Of a DNA stretch of 8,181 nucleotides, positions 1-6,326 are shown in pieces (within the stretch, counting starts at the first letter, position 1; each line of letters begins with the position of its first letter). Below the pieces are notes generated by a model that was not told where the DNA came from, did no database searches, and saw only the letters and a list, made by a program, of their open reading frames with translations. The translations under genes and the position numbers were made by a program. The DNA is from CAYNGH01 sp964396845 (GTDB lineage: Bacteria; Vulcanimicrobiota; JAJTBE01; CAYNGH01), in the NCBI GenBank assembly GCA_964396845.1, contig CAYNGH010000150.1, positions 1 to 8,181 of the forward strand, in the 5' to 3' direction.

Positions 1-317
1 ACGGGTCTGTCGCCGGTGTCAAAAACCGTGGTGTATGATGAGGTATCCTTCAGCCCCAGATTTTGGCCAAATTTTCTGATTTCTCCCACCTGTATCAGCT
101 TTTTGCGAAGTTCCGGGTCGGTTTGCGGGTTATTGATTATTTTATTGATAGATTGTCTGTTGAATATTATCTTAAACTGATAAAAACCCTGAACCGCTAA
201 ATAACGGCCCTGGGGATGGAACAGATAAAAGCCTGTAAAAACACAAACCATCACCATAATCAAAGCAACAGGCGTGAATATTAAGACTCTCTTATATTTG
301 CGAATAACTTTTTTCAT
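1..317 (-). CDS. COG4324-type putative aminopeptidase (DUF2265), N-terminal part, cut by left edge
   Basis: The frame opens at an ATG at 315-317 and stays open to the left edge (105 full codons). The protein starts with a basic stretch (MKKVIRKYKR), then a hydrophobic segment at about residues 11-31, so it is probably membrane-anchored with the rest outside the cytoplasm. Residues about 40-104 follow the start of the COG4324/DUF2265 family as I recall it: a GRYLAVQGFYQ segment where family members have a QAVRGQ-like one, then PELRKKLIQVGEIRKF, then LGLKDTSSYTTV. That family is annotated as predicted zinc aminopeptidases; the catalytic part would lie beyond the edge, so activity cannot be judged. 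Many relatives are lipoproteins, but no lipobox cysteine is evident here. It starts 13 bases after the thioesterase stop with no clear Shine-Dalgarno sequence, suggesting coupled translation. The family call is from memory of the motif pattern. Confidence 0.72.
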   Translation of the reverse strand, partial: MKKVIRKYKRVLIFTPVALIMVMVCVFTGFYLFHPQGRYLAVQGFYQFKIIFNRQSINKIINNPQTDPELRKKLIQVGEIRKFGQNLGLKDTSSYTTVFDTGDRP

Positions 318-330
318 GAATGTCGTCTAA

Positions 331-723
331 TCAGGAAACCAGCACGTAAACTCCCTTGCTGGTGGCCACGGTCTTTCCCCGGGGGTTTGTGAGTTTTGAC
401 GAAGTATATATGAATTTTCCTTCCCGGCGGTCTTCTTTTCCTTCCAGAATTAACTGCTGTTCCACCATGGCAGGACGAAGAAACTTTATCTCCATACGGG
501 AGGTGACCACAGAATCCCCGTGATCAATCAGCAATCTGGCCATGGCTTCATCCATCAGAGTAAACAGGATCCCTCCATGAACCACATCGCCCCAGCCCTG
601 ATGTTCTTTTTTTGGAGTAAACTCAACCCGAACTGCTCCTGCATCGTAGATGAATTCCATTTTCAACCCCACGGGGTTTTCCCGGCCACAGGCAAAACAG
701 TAGTTGTCATCCTGAAGTTCCAT
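331..723 (-). CDS. PaaI-family hotdog-fold acyl-CoA thioesterase
   Basis: This is a 130-residue protein, the normal length for a single hotdog domain. It begins with the CFACGRENPVGL signature (residues 9-20) shared by many PaaI/THEM4-like thioesterases. The central HGG at 49-51 is followed by LMDEAMA (56-62), where Asp58 or Glu59 lies at the usual catalytic acid position on the hotdog helix. C-terminal strands (about 73-83, 90-97, 103-112, 118-129) complete the sheet. Family members hydrolyse acyl-CoA or aryl-CoA thioesters in the cytoplasm, usually as dimers or tetramers; the substrate cannot be told. The ATG at 721-723 has a GAGGAG ribosome-binding site about nine bases upstream. That site can pair with a sequence just after the comEC stop (see 734-802). 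Nothing links this enzyme to its neighbours functionally. Confidence 0.9.
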   Translation of the reverse strand: MELQDDNYCFACGRENPVGLKMEFIYDAGAVRVEFTPKKEHQGWGDVVHGGILFTLMDEAMARLLIDHGDSVVTSRMEIKFLRPAMVEQQLILEGKEDRREGKFIYTSSKLTNPRGKTVATSKGVYVLVS

Positions 724-733
724 TATATTTATG

Positions 734-802
734 CTCCTCGGTTTCTGATGTTTTCATAAGAATTAATTCGAAGCTGAAACCCGCCGTCCTTCATCCGAGG
801 AG
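734..802 (-). promoter_or_regulatory. Inverted repeat masking the thioesterase ribosome-binding site
   Basis: On the plus strand CTCCTCGG (734-741) and CCGAGGAG (795-802) are perfect 8-base inverted repeats 53 bases apart. In the minus-strand transcript the first arm begins one base after the comEC stop codon and contains CCUCCU, a mimic of the 16S anti-Shine-Dalgarno sequence. The second arm contains GAGGAG, the thioesterase ribosome-binding site. The match does not extend past eight bases on either side (C-C and A-A mismatches). A ribosome finishing comEC would cover the first arm, so stop-dependent unmasking of the thioesterase site is a reasonable inference. Because a ribosome-binding site is purine-rich, a chance complement is also possible. 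The loop also contains a GAATTAATTC palindrome (760-769). Confidence 0.4.
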
Positions 803-803
803 G

Positions 804-3062
804 TCATTTCCATGGGATTACCACGGGATCTGATCCCGACATGTCCAATATTAATCCTCCAATGCCGGGCTTTTTCAGGGTTGCCGGCTGGCTTTCCTCC
901 ATAATCAACAGGGCATATCCCGGGCCGTTTATTCCAGTCCAGCCGTAGATCAGATCTCCCCCCCGATAAGATGATGTTTCGTCAAGGTAAAATTGAACAA
1001 TTATTCTTCTTTGAGGATCCTGGTAAACAAAAGGGGCATCAGAAGGCTTCTGGATAACCCTTGCAACGGCAGGCCCGGCACCTGTCCACTCCAACAGAAC
1101 ACCGCCCCGGTGATGGATTGGAGTGATGTCCCCGGATACCGGCCCCACGGCAAAGGTTCTGCGGGCCGGGGGCATTTCCGGCGGAAAACCATCGGGAGAA
1201 TATCCCCCCCGGATGCAAAGAACCGTGAGGGTATCCAGATCGTCGATACCCCGGGATTTTATATAAGGGATTATTTTATACTTGATGTCCTGGAAAAGAT
1301 CCCTGCTGTCCCCGGCAGGAACCCTGAGAATCAGGTGATTCCCCGGCTTGCCGTGAATCAGCAGTGCGCCGGCACTGTCAGTTTCAAAGAATACCGCCCG
1401 ATAATCCCGGTTTAAATCAGAAAACCACAGGGCAATCACTCCTGTCAGCAACAATATCATGAAAATCTTAATTGCTTTGTTTTTGCTTTTTAGTATTGGA
1501 ATATTGGAAGCCAGCAATATCAGAATAATGTAATAAGCAACAGTGGTTCCCCAGCCGGGAGTCGCCACTGATGTTGATGATAGAGGCATGTTTCCAAGGC
1601 TGAGGATGGCAGTGGCGATCCAGTTTACTGGGTGAACCAGAAGACTCAGGATAAATCCTCCTATCTGTGGCCACAACTGCCCTAAAAGGCCGGCAGTAAG
1701 CCCCATTGGCATCAGAAGTCCCGCGGAAGGCACCAGCAGGATGTTTCCCGGAAGGATCATCAGGGAAATCAGGTGGAAATAACGGGCGGTCAAGGGCAAT
1801 ACAAACAGGTATGCCCCTAAGGATACTCCTGTAAGGGTGACAAGGCTGCGGTATGTCCATCCTGTGGCCAGGGCGAAATACCGGCCTGCCTCGCCGGGAA
1901 TCCCCTTCATTATAAGCTTTTCTATGGACATGGCCGAAGGAAACAGCCGTTTAACTGGATTGGCCATAAGTATAATCCCCAGCACCGCAGTAAAACTGAG
2001 CTGAAAGCCGACGGTAAAAAGAATCCCCGGAGAAATAAGAAGCATTATCACTGCAGCGGAAAAAAGCGCCGAGAGAGGATCGTATTCCCGCCACAGTGCC
2101 ATGGCCAAAAGCATCAGCACAGCCATGATTGAAGCCCTGGTTATGGATATGCTCCAGCCTGTGAGAAACCCGTACATTACAACAGGGATAATCGACAGAA
2201 ACAGAGCGAGTCTTTTTGAAACCCTCAATAATCTCAGAAACAGGATGGAAAAACCTGCTACAATGCCCACATGCAATCCCGATGCTGCCATGATATGAAG
2301 GGTCCCGGTGTTTTTGAGGGCTTTTTCTATCTCCGGGGACAATTCCCGGCGCTGACCCAGGATAAGCCCCGTCATCAGGCCGTCCCCGGGCTCCGGGAGA
2401 TAGGTGTGGAAAATATCCCTGATACCCCGGCGGGTCCGGCTGAAAAAAGAGTAAAACTTCCGGAATCTGCCCGTGGGTTTGTGTTCCTGCACTCTCTGTA
2501 AAAAATAAACCCTGCTGATCCCCAGGTTGGTAAAATATGTTTTCAGATCCATCTCCCCTGGATTGAGTCCTGTGGAATCTTTTCCGGGAGCATTCACCCT
2601 GAGATTTACCCTGTCGCCGGGCTGAAATTCTTCTACTTTTTCTGTCAGAGCCTCTCCCTGGTAATAAACCCTTACCCGTGGGCCTTTTCCCGGCTCAAAT
2701 GGGGTTTTGTCCGCAGTTTCAAGGACAAGGTCAAAACTGCCGGCCCTGCTACCCCGAGGCTGAACCTGCCGGGCAAGAATCCCCTCGATTCCTCCGCCAT
2801 GGTGATGGCTTGTTATCTCAGCGTTATTTGCCACCTGCCGGTCAACCCCGGACATGTGGACAAATCCTGCCATAAATATAAACAGCAGTGCCATTGCCTC
2901 TGTCAGTTTTTTCTGGTTTAATTCTGACCCGATGAACCCACCAGCCAGAAAGATCATCATAAGGGGAACCGAAACACAAAAGGCGGCAGTCACAAGCCTT
3001 GCAGTTAGGATTCCTGCCGCCAGAGAAACTACAAAAGGGATGATGGGGCGTTGGGAAAACAT
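804..3062 (-). CDS. comEC: ComEC/Rec2-family DNA-uptake channel with degenerate C-terminal MBL-like domain
   Basis: This is a 752-residue polytopic membrane protein, the usual length for full ComEC. Domains in order: N-terminal membrane segments (about 8-48 and 54-70); a soluble OB-like DUF4131 region (about 90-195) ending in the family-type NPGEMDLKTYFTNLGI (167-182); the Competence domain from about 225, with LMTGLILGQRRELSPE (229-244) and GTLHIMAASGLHVG (253-266); many membrane helices to about 548; and a C-terminal soluble domain (about 555-752). ComEC carries single-stranded DNA through the inner membrane during transformation. The last domain aligns in layout with the usual metallo-beta-lactamase-like domain (AVFFETDSAGALLIHG, then IIPYIKSRGIDDLDTLTVL). 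It lacks the HxHxDH ligands: where family members have LTHxDxDHxGG it reads LTVLCIRGGYS. It begins eight bases after the receiver stop, with only a weak ribosome-binding site. Confidence 0.93.
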   Translation of the reverse strand: MFSQRPIIPFVVSLAAGILTARLVTAAFCVSVPLMMIFLAGGFIGSELNQKKLTEAMALLFIFMAGFVHMSGVDRQVANNAEITSHHHGGGIEGILARQVQPRGSRAGSFDLVLETADKTPFEPGKGPRVRVYYQGEALTEKVEEFQPGDRVNLRVNAPGKDSTGLNPGEMDLKTYFTNLGISRVYFLQRVQEHKPTGRFRKFYSFFSRTRRGIRDIFHTYLPEPGDGLMTGLILGQRRELSPEIEKALKNTGTLHIMAASGLHVGIVAGFSILFLRLLRVSKRLALFLSIIPVVMYGFLTGWSISITRASIMAVLMLLAMALWREYDPLSALFSAAVIMLLISPGILFTVGFQLSFTAVLGIILMANPVKRLFPSAMSIEKLIMKGIPGEAGRYFALATGWTYRSLVTLTGVSLGAYLFVLPLTARYFHLISLMILPGNILLVPSAGLLMPMGLTAGLLGQLWPQIGGFILSLLVHPVNWIATAILSLGNMPLSSTSVATPGWGTTVAYYIILILLASNIPILKSKNKAIKIFMILLLTGVIALWFSDLNRDYRAVFFETDSAGALLIHGKPGNHLILRVPAGDSRDLFQDIKYKIIPYIKSRGIDDLDTLTVLCIRGGYSPDGFPPEMPPARRTFAVGPVSGDITPIHHRGGVLLEWTGAGPAVARVIQKPSDAPFVYQDPQRRIIVQFYLDETSSYRGGDLIYGWTGINGPGYALLIMEESQPATLKKPGIGGLILDMSGSDPVVIPWK

Positions 3063-3070
3063 CCCTGTTC

Positions 3071-3457
3071 TCAGTATTTTATGCCCAGTATCAGCTCAAG
3101 ACTGCTGGTGAGTTCCTGGGGTTCAAAGGGCTTGGGGATGTAATAGTTGGCACCTCCCTTGAGGCCTTCAAGAATATCCCGGTCACTGGTGCGGGCTGAA
3201 ACAATAATAATCGGCAGGTCCTGGGTTTCTTCGTTTTCTCTTACTTTCTCCAGAACTCCGAAACCGTCAATTTCCGGGATCATCAGGTCCAGGATGACAA
3301 GATCATATTTCTCGTTGAATATCTTGTCCAGGGCTTCCTTGCCATCGGCGGCCTCATCGATGTCAATGTCCTCGCCCCGGATGATTATGCTGATTATTTT
3401 TCTGATTCTTTCTTCGTCCTCTACCACAAGGATTCTTTTATGCCTGGATTTTGACAT
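3071..3457 (-). CDS. Stand-alone CheY-like response regulator (receiver domain only)
   Basis: This is a 128-residue single receiver domain with no output domain. All signature residues are present (numbered from the ATG chosen here): acidic pair Glu13-Asp14 in LVVEDEE, phospho-acceptor Asp57 in LVILDLMIPEIDG, the switch Ser87 in IIIVSAR, and Lys109 in YYIPKPFEP. The protein should therefore be phosphorylated by a histidine kinase and signal through protein contacts. No kinase is in the window, so the partner is unknown. An upstream in-frame ATG (3472) adds five residues. I prefer the ATG at 3455-3457 because a strong GGAGG lies eight bases before it, while the upstream ATG has no comparable site. 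It sits 84 bases after the DUF2993 stop and eight bases before comEC, an unusual place for a receiver. Confidence 0.92.
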   Translation of the reverse strand: MSKSRHKRILVVEDEERIRKIISIIIRGEDIDIDEAADGKEALDKIFNEKYDLVILDLMIPEIDGFGVLEKVRENEETQDLPIIIVSARTSDRDILEGLKGGANYYIPKPFEPQELTSSLELILGIKY

Positions 3458-3465
3458 GTTTGATG

Positions 3466-3470
3466 CCTCC
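3466..3470 (-). promoter_or_regulatory. Ribosome-binding site that decides the receiver start
   Basis: GGAGG on the minus strand with an eight-base spacer to the ATG at 3455-3457. The competing ATG at 3470-3472 overlaps this site and has only a distant AAGG upstream. Confidence 0.7.
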
Positions 3471-3541
3471 ATGAATTTACTTGCCTTTTTATTCTTCCGT
3501 GGGGGCCGGTTTCCTCCTGCTGGAGAGTACCAGTCCTGCAG

Positions 3542-4279
3542 TTACCTGAAAATTATCGGCTCATGTAATTCTATTCGTCCAAAAACCCGAATATACTTAT
3601 CTCCAGTGGTAAAATCCTCTATAACCGCCCTGGGATTGAGGTCGGTAAAGTCCAGCAGGGGGTTGACTCGATGGCTCAGGATATCTGTTACTTCTCCAGG
3701 AATGGGATTGCCGAAAAAATCTACCCCGTCAGGGAGAAATTCCAGACGGGCCCCCTGGTCAACCTTGAATCGTCCTTCCACTGACAGGGGAGAGGCTCCT
3801 CTGATAAAGGGCATCCGGATCCGCACTCTGACATTCTCCCGGGAAATATCCAGCTGTGGAAAGGGAGGATGCAATTCGGCCCTCTGGCGGATGAAGCGGT
3901 TTATATCCTCCTCCTTGAGGATAATCAGGGCTTTAGTGGTGTCCACCGAGGTTATCTGTTGCCGGGTGCCTCGAAGTCCTCTGGCGGTAAAGGAAAGGCT
4001 GGATATTCGAGGGAAGTTTTCTATCTCCACTTCCTGGGCGTGAATATCCACCTGTTCCACATATCCCATAAGGAGCCGGGGCAGGGAAGTGCCGGATATT
4101 TTTACCTGCAGGGAGGATACCTCCCTGGCGGATCCTGTGAGGAGTTCTGAGAGCTGTTGACGTGCCCAGGCAAAGATCATATGGTTTATGACGCCATATG
4201 CCAGAATCGCCATCATAACAGCGGTCATCAGTGTCTGGATTTTTTTTCTCCCTGACGGTTCAGTTTTCTTCGTGTTCAT
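3542..4279 (-). CDS. DUF2993 (LmeA-like) membrane-anchored protein
   Basis: This 245-residue protein has one N-terminal membrane segment (about 15-32) after a short basic head (KKTEPSGRKK), placing the remainder outside the cytoplasm. The body matches the DUF2993 pattern: an amphipathic helix (AWARQQLSELLTGS, 37-50) leading to beta strands (VSSLQVKISG), then PRLLMGYVEQVDIHAQEVEIENFPRISSL (split over 67-95), then a LKEEDINRFIRQ segment (121-132) typical of the repeated half. Actinobacterial LmeA binds phospholipids and acts in mannan assembly; here a role in lipid binding or envelope homeostasis is inference only. The gene starts inside the end of the TPR gene (20-base overlap in another frame) with a GGAGG ten bases upstream of its ATG, so the two are probably co-translated and may act together at the membrane. 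Confidence 0.78.
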   Translation of the reverse strand: MNTKKTEPSGRKKIQTLMTAVMMAILAYGVINHMIFAWARQQLSELLTGSAREVSSLQVKISGTSLPRLLMGYVEQVDIHAQEVEIENFPRISSLSFTARGLRGTRQQITSVDTTKALIILKEEDINRFIRQRAELHPPFPQLDISRENVRVRIRMPFIRGASPLSVEGRFKVDQGARLEFLPDGVDFFGNPIPGEVTDILSHRVNPLLDFTDLNPRAVIEDFTTGDKYIRVFGRIELHEPIIFR

Positions 4280-5756
4280 TTTCCGTATGCCTCCGGAGCA
4301 GATCCTGAAGGTAAGGATTATCCCTGACCTGAGAAATATCCTGATCGTTTCGAACCAGCTTCCACCCGTTGAAGCGGTTTTCCACCGCCTGCTTCATATA
4401 GTTGTCGCCCTTTGATTCATCCCCCAGGTGATAGTGGCATAAGGCCAGCCCGTAGAGGGCATAGGAGTAGGATCTTTTTCTTCTCTCGTTTTTGCCGTAG
4501 TACCTCAGGGCTTCCTGGATTCTTCCGTTGACATAATATGCCCTGGCCAGAGTATCTACAAAGGCTCCGGATTTGGAATTTCTTGCCACGGCACGCCGGG
4601 ACAGGGACAGGGCTTCTTTTGGATTGTAAAATGGACTCTCCCTGGGGGCTGTCAGGTACATCCATGCCAGCAGGTTCAGGGGGCCGGGGTTTGTTTCGTC
4701 GATAGAAATGCTCCGCAGAAGTTCCCGCCGGGCTGTTTTGAAGTCTTCTGCGGAATAATGATAAAAGCCCAGATAGAAATACAGGGCCTGAGAGTTGGGC
4801 AGGAAGGGAATCAGTTCTTCGAGTATCTCGACGGCTTCACTGTGGCGGTTCTGGCGGTGATAGAAGCCTGACAGGATAAAATGGGCTGACAAGTCTTTTT
4901 CCGCGGGATTTATCGATTCAAGATTTTCCCTTTCAATGCGGGTTGCCTGGAGGTAAATCTCCTCTGCCCTCTTAGGATTCTCCCGGATCAGAGAGTTGGC
5001 AACCCTGATATGTTCAGCGGAATCCCGGGAGTACTTTTCCAGCCAGGTTTTCCTCAATTGTTCGATTTTGTCTTCCTGCTGACTCTTCTTGTACCATTCC
5101 AGAAGCTCCTTGTATGCCTTTTTAGGCGGTTCATCAAGGGTGAGGCTTTTCTCCAGAGTGTCGATGGCCATATCCATCCTGTCGGCATCCCTTGTGATTT
5201 CGTAAAGCAGAAAGAATATCTCCGGCGTGCCGTAGCCCGATTCTATGGCCCCGGTGAGAATTTCCCGGGCTTTTTTGTTGTTTTTCTGTTTAATTTTCAG
5301 CCGGGCCAGAGCTTCTATGGATCTGCCATGGGTCGGATCGATTTTCAGGGCCCGGGATATGGCCTCTTCTGCCATGTCCCAGCGTTTCATGCGCATACAG
5401 GACAGTCCCAGATAATAGTGATTTTCTATATTGCCGGGGTCAGCTTTTACCGCCATCTCACTGTATCGACGGGCTTCCACATAGTTTCTCCGTTCTGACA
5501 TCAGCTGTGAAAGGCTGGAAAGCACTTCCGGATTGCCGGGATCCAGAATCAGGATATTCTTGTAGATTTTTATGGTTTTTGTTGCCGTCTGGTTGGCACT
5601 GCGGATGTTCCCCTGATGGAGAAGCTGTCTGTAGCGGGTTTCTTCTTTCTGGCCCAGGTTTGTCAAATGTCTGATTCCAGCCCATCTGACCAGGATCAGC
5701 AGTATCACTATTCCAACAGCGACAGCAGCATAGGTGAGGATTTTTTGCCTTTTCAA
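4260..5756 (-). CDS. Membrane-anchored TPR-repeat protein
   Basis: This protein of about 498 residues has one N-terminal membrane segment (about residues 6-25: LTYAAVAVGIVILLILV), then tetratricopeptide repeats over nearly its whole length. Clear TPR units lie at about 60-95 (ILDPGNPEVLSSLSQLM), 95-125, 126-160 (WDMAEEAISRALKIDP), 160-190, 290-325 (RHSEAVEILEELIPFLP), 325-355 (FKTARRELLRSISID), 380-420 and 430-465. A charged linker (about 205-275) separates the two repeat blocks. TPR arrays are protein-binding scaffolds; no enzymatic motif is visible and the partner is unknown. Start choice: GTG at 5765 has no ribosome-binding site, whereas TTG at 5756 has AGGTGA (5762-5767) five bases upstream, in good register with the 16S 3' end, so TTG is preferred (difference three residues). 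It begins 24 bases after the hpt stop and overlaps the DUF2993 gene by 20 bases. Confidence 0.85.
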   Translation of the reverse strand: MKRQKILTYAAVAVGIVILLILVRWAGIRHLTNLGQKEETRYRQLLHQGNIRSANQTATKTIKIYKNILILDPGNPEVLSSLSQLMSERRNYVEARRYSEMAVKADPGNIENHYYLGLSCMRMKRWDMAEEAISRALKIDPTHGRSIEALARLKIKQKNNKKAREILTGAIESGYGTPEIFFLLYEITRDADRMDMAIDTLEKSLTLDEPPKKAYKELLEWYKKSQQEDKIEQLRKTWLEKYSRDSAEHIRVANSLIRENPKRAEEIYLQATRIERENLESINPAEKDLSAHFILSGFYHRQNRHSEAVEILEELIPFLPNSQALYFYLGFYHYSAEDFKTARRELLRSISIDETNPGPLNLLAWMYLTAPRESPFYNPKEALSLSRRAVARNSKSGAFVDTLARAYYVNGRIQEALRYYGKNERRKRSYSYALYGLALCHYHLGDESKGDNYMKQAVENRFNGWKLVRNDQDISQVRDNPYLQDLLRRHTENEHEEN

Positions 5757-5780
5757 AGATATCACCTGTGGCGGTGGATT

Positions 5781-6326
5781 TTAATATGGGGAGAGGTTCT
5801 GTTTGAGGGAGCCCACAAAAGGTAGGTTGCGGTATTTCTGGCGGTAGTCAAGCCCATAGCCCACAACAAATCGATCCGGCAGGACAAAGCCTGTGTAGTC
5901 GCTCTGCTTGACCGGCAGAATGCGGTTGTATGGCTTTTCAAAAAGGGTGCAGATCCTGACGCTGGCAGGCTCCCGCAGTTTCAGGACCTCGATGAAGTAG
6001 TTGAGGGATTCTCCAATGTCGATCATATCCTCCACGATAAGGACATGCCGGTGATAGATGGGATGATCCAGGTCTTTGATGATTTTTACTTCTCCCGGCT
6101 CTCCCTTGCCCCTGGACAGGACAATGAAATCAATGGTAAAATTAATATCCTCCAGCATCCGGGTCAAATCCGCCAGAAACATGGCAGCTCCCCGGAGGAT
6201 GGTTATGATGCAGAGTTCCTTGCCTCTGTAATCTTTGGAAACCTGTCCCGCCAGTTCTTTTATTCTCTGCTGGATCTGTTCTTCGCTGTAAAGGATTTCT
6301 TCTATGTCATCGGTCATTTTGTTCAT
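5781..6326 (-). CDS. hpt: Hypoxanthine (guanine) phosphoribosyltransferase
   Basis: This 181-residue protein has the standard length for bacterial Hpt, which converts hypoxanthine or guanine plus PRPP to IMP or GMP in purine salvage in the cytoplasm. Visible family features: IITILRGAAMFLADLTR (40-56) with the loop I region; KIIKDLDHPIYHRHVLIVED (81-100); the acidic PRPP pair Glu99-Asp100 and catalytic Asp103; and the C-terminal base-binding run YTGFVLPDRFVVGYGLDY (144-161) followed by KYRNLPFVGSL. Two places depart from the family. The PRPP loop reads EDMIDIGES, with Ile104 where Thr or Ser is normal. The flexible loop reads VLSRGKGEPGE instead of the usual SSYG-containing sequence, so the conserved Ser-Tyr pair is missing. 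The ATG overlaps the tilS stop as ATGA; an alternative ATG lies three codons in. Adjacency to tilS is classical and supports the call. Confidence 0.92.
   Translation of the reverse strand: MNKMTDDIEEILYSEEQIQQRIKELAGQVSKDYRGKELCIITILRGAAMFLADLTRMLEDINFTIDFIVLSRGKGEPGEVKIIKDLDHPIYHRHVLIVEDMIDIGESLNYFIEVLKLREPASVRICTLFEKPYNRILPVKQSDYTGFVLPDRFVVGYGLDYRQKYRNLPFVGSLKQNLSPY

Noticed and set aside
724..733. TATAAT overlapping the thioesterase start region as a promoter
   Set aside because: It overlaps the start codon itself and has no -35 at proper distance, so it would start transcription inside the gene.
993..1415. 140-codon plus-strand open frame opposite the 3' part of comEC
   Set aside because: Because the ComEC C-terminal domain is odd, I checked whether this strand could be the coding one. 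It has no motif, and the minus frame continues uninterrupted from the conserved membrane core.
1468..1860. 130-codon minus-strand open frame within comEC, considered as a frameshift sign
   Set aside because: The main comEC frame through this stretch encodes good membrane helices, so there is no frameshift.
3458..3541. Possible terminator or promoter between the DUF2993 and receiver genes
   Set aside because: Only a four-base CTGG/CCAG stem with a bulged extension, and no T-run. An AGGAGG in the gap is not followed by a start codon. Readthrough is more likely.
3147..4043. 298-codon open frame on the plus strand
   Set aside because: It lies antisense to the receiver and DUF2993 genes, its product is Ser/Arg/Leu-rich without recognisable motifs, and both minus-strand genes have clear family signatures. 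It is a codon-bias shadow.
5010..5498. 162-codon plus-strand open frame
   Set aside because: Antisense to well-formed TPR repeats; no ribosome-binding site or family signal.
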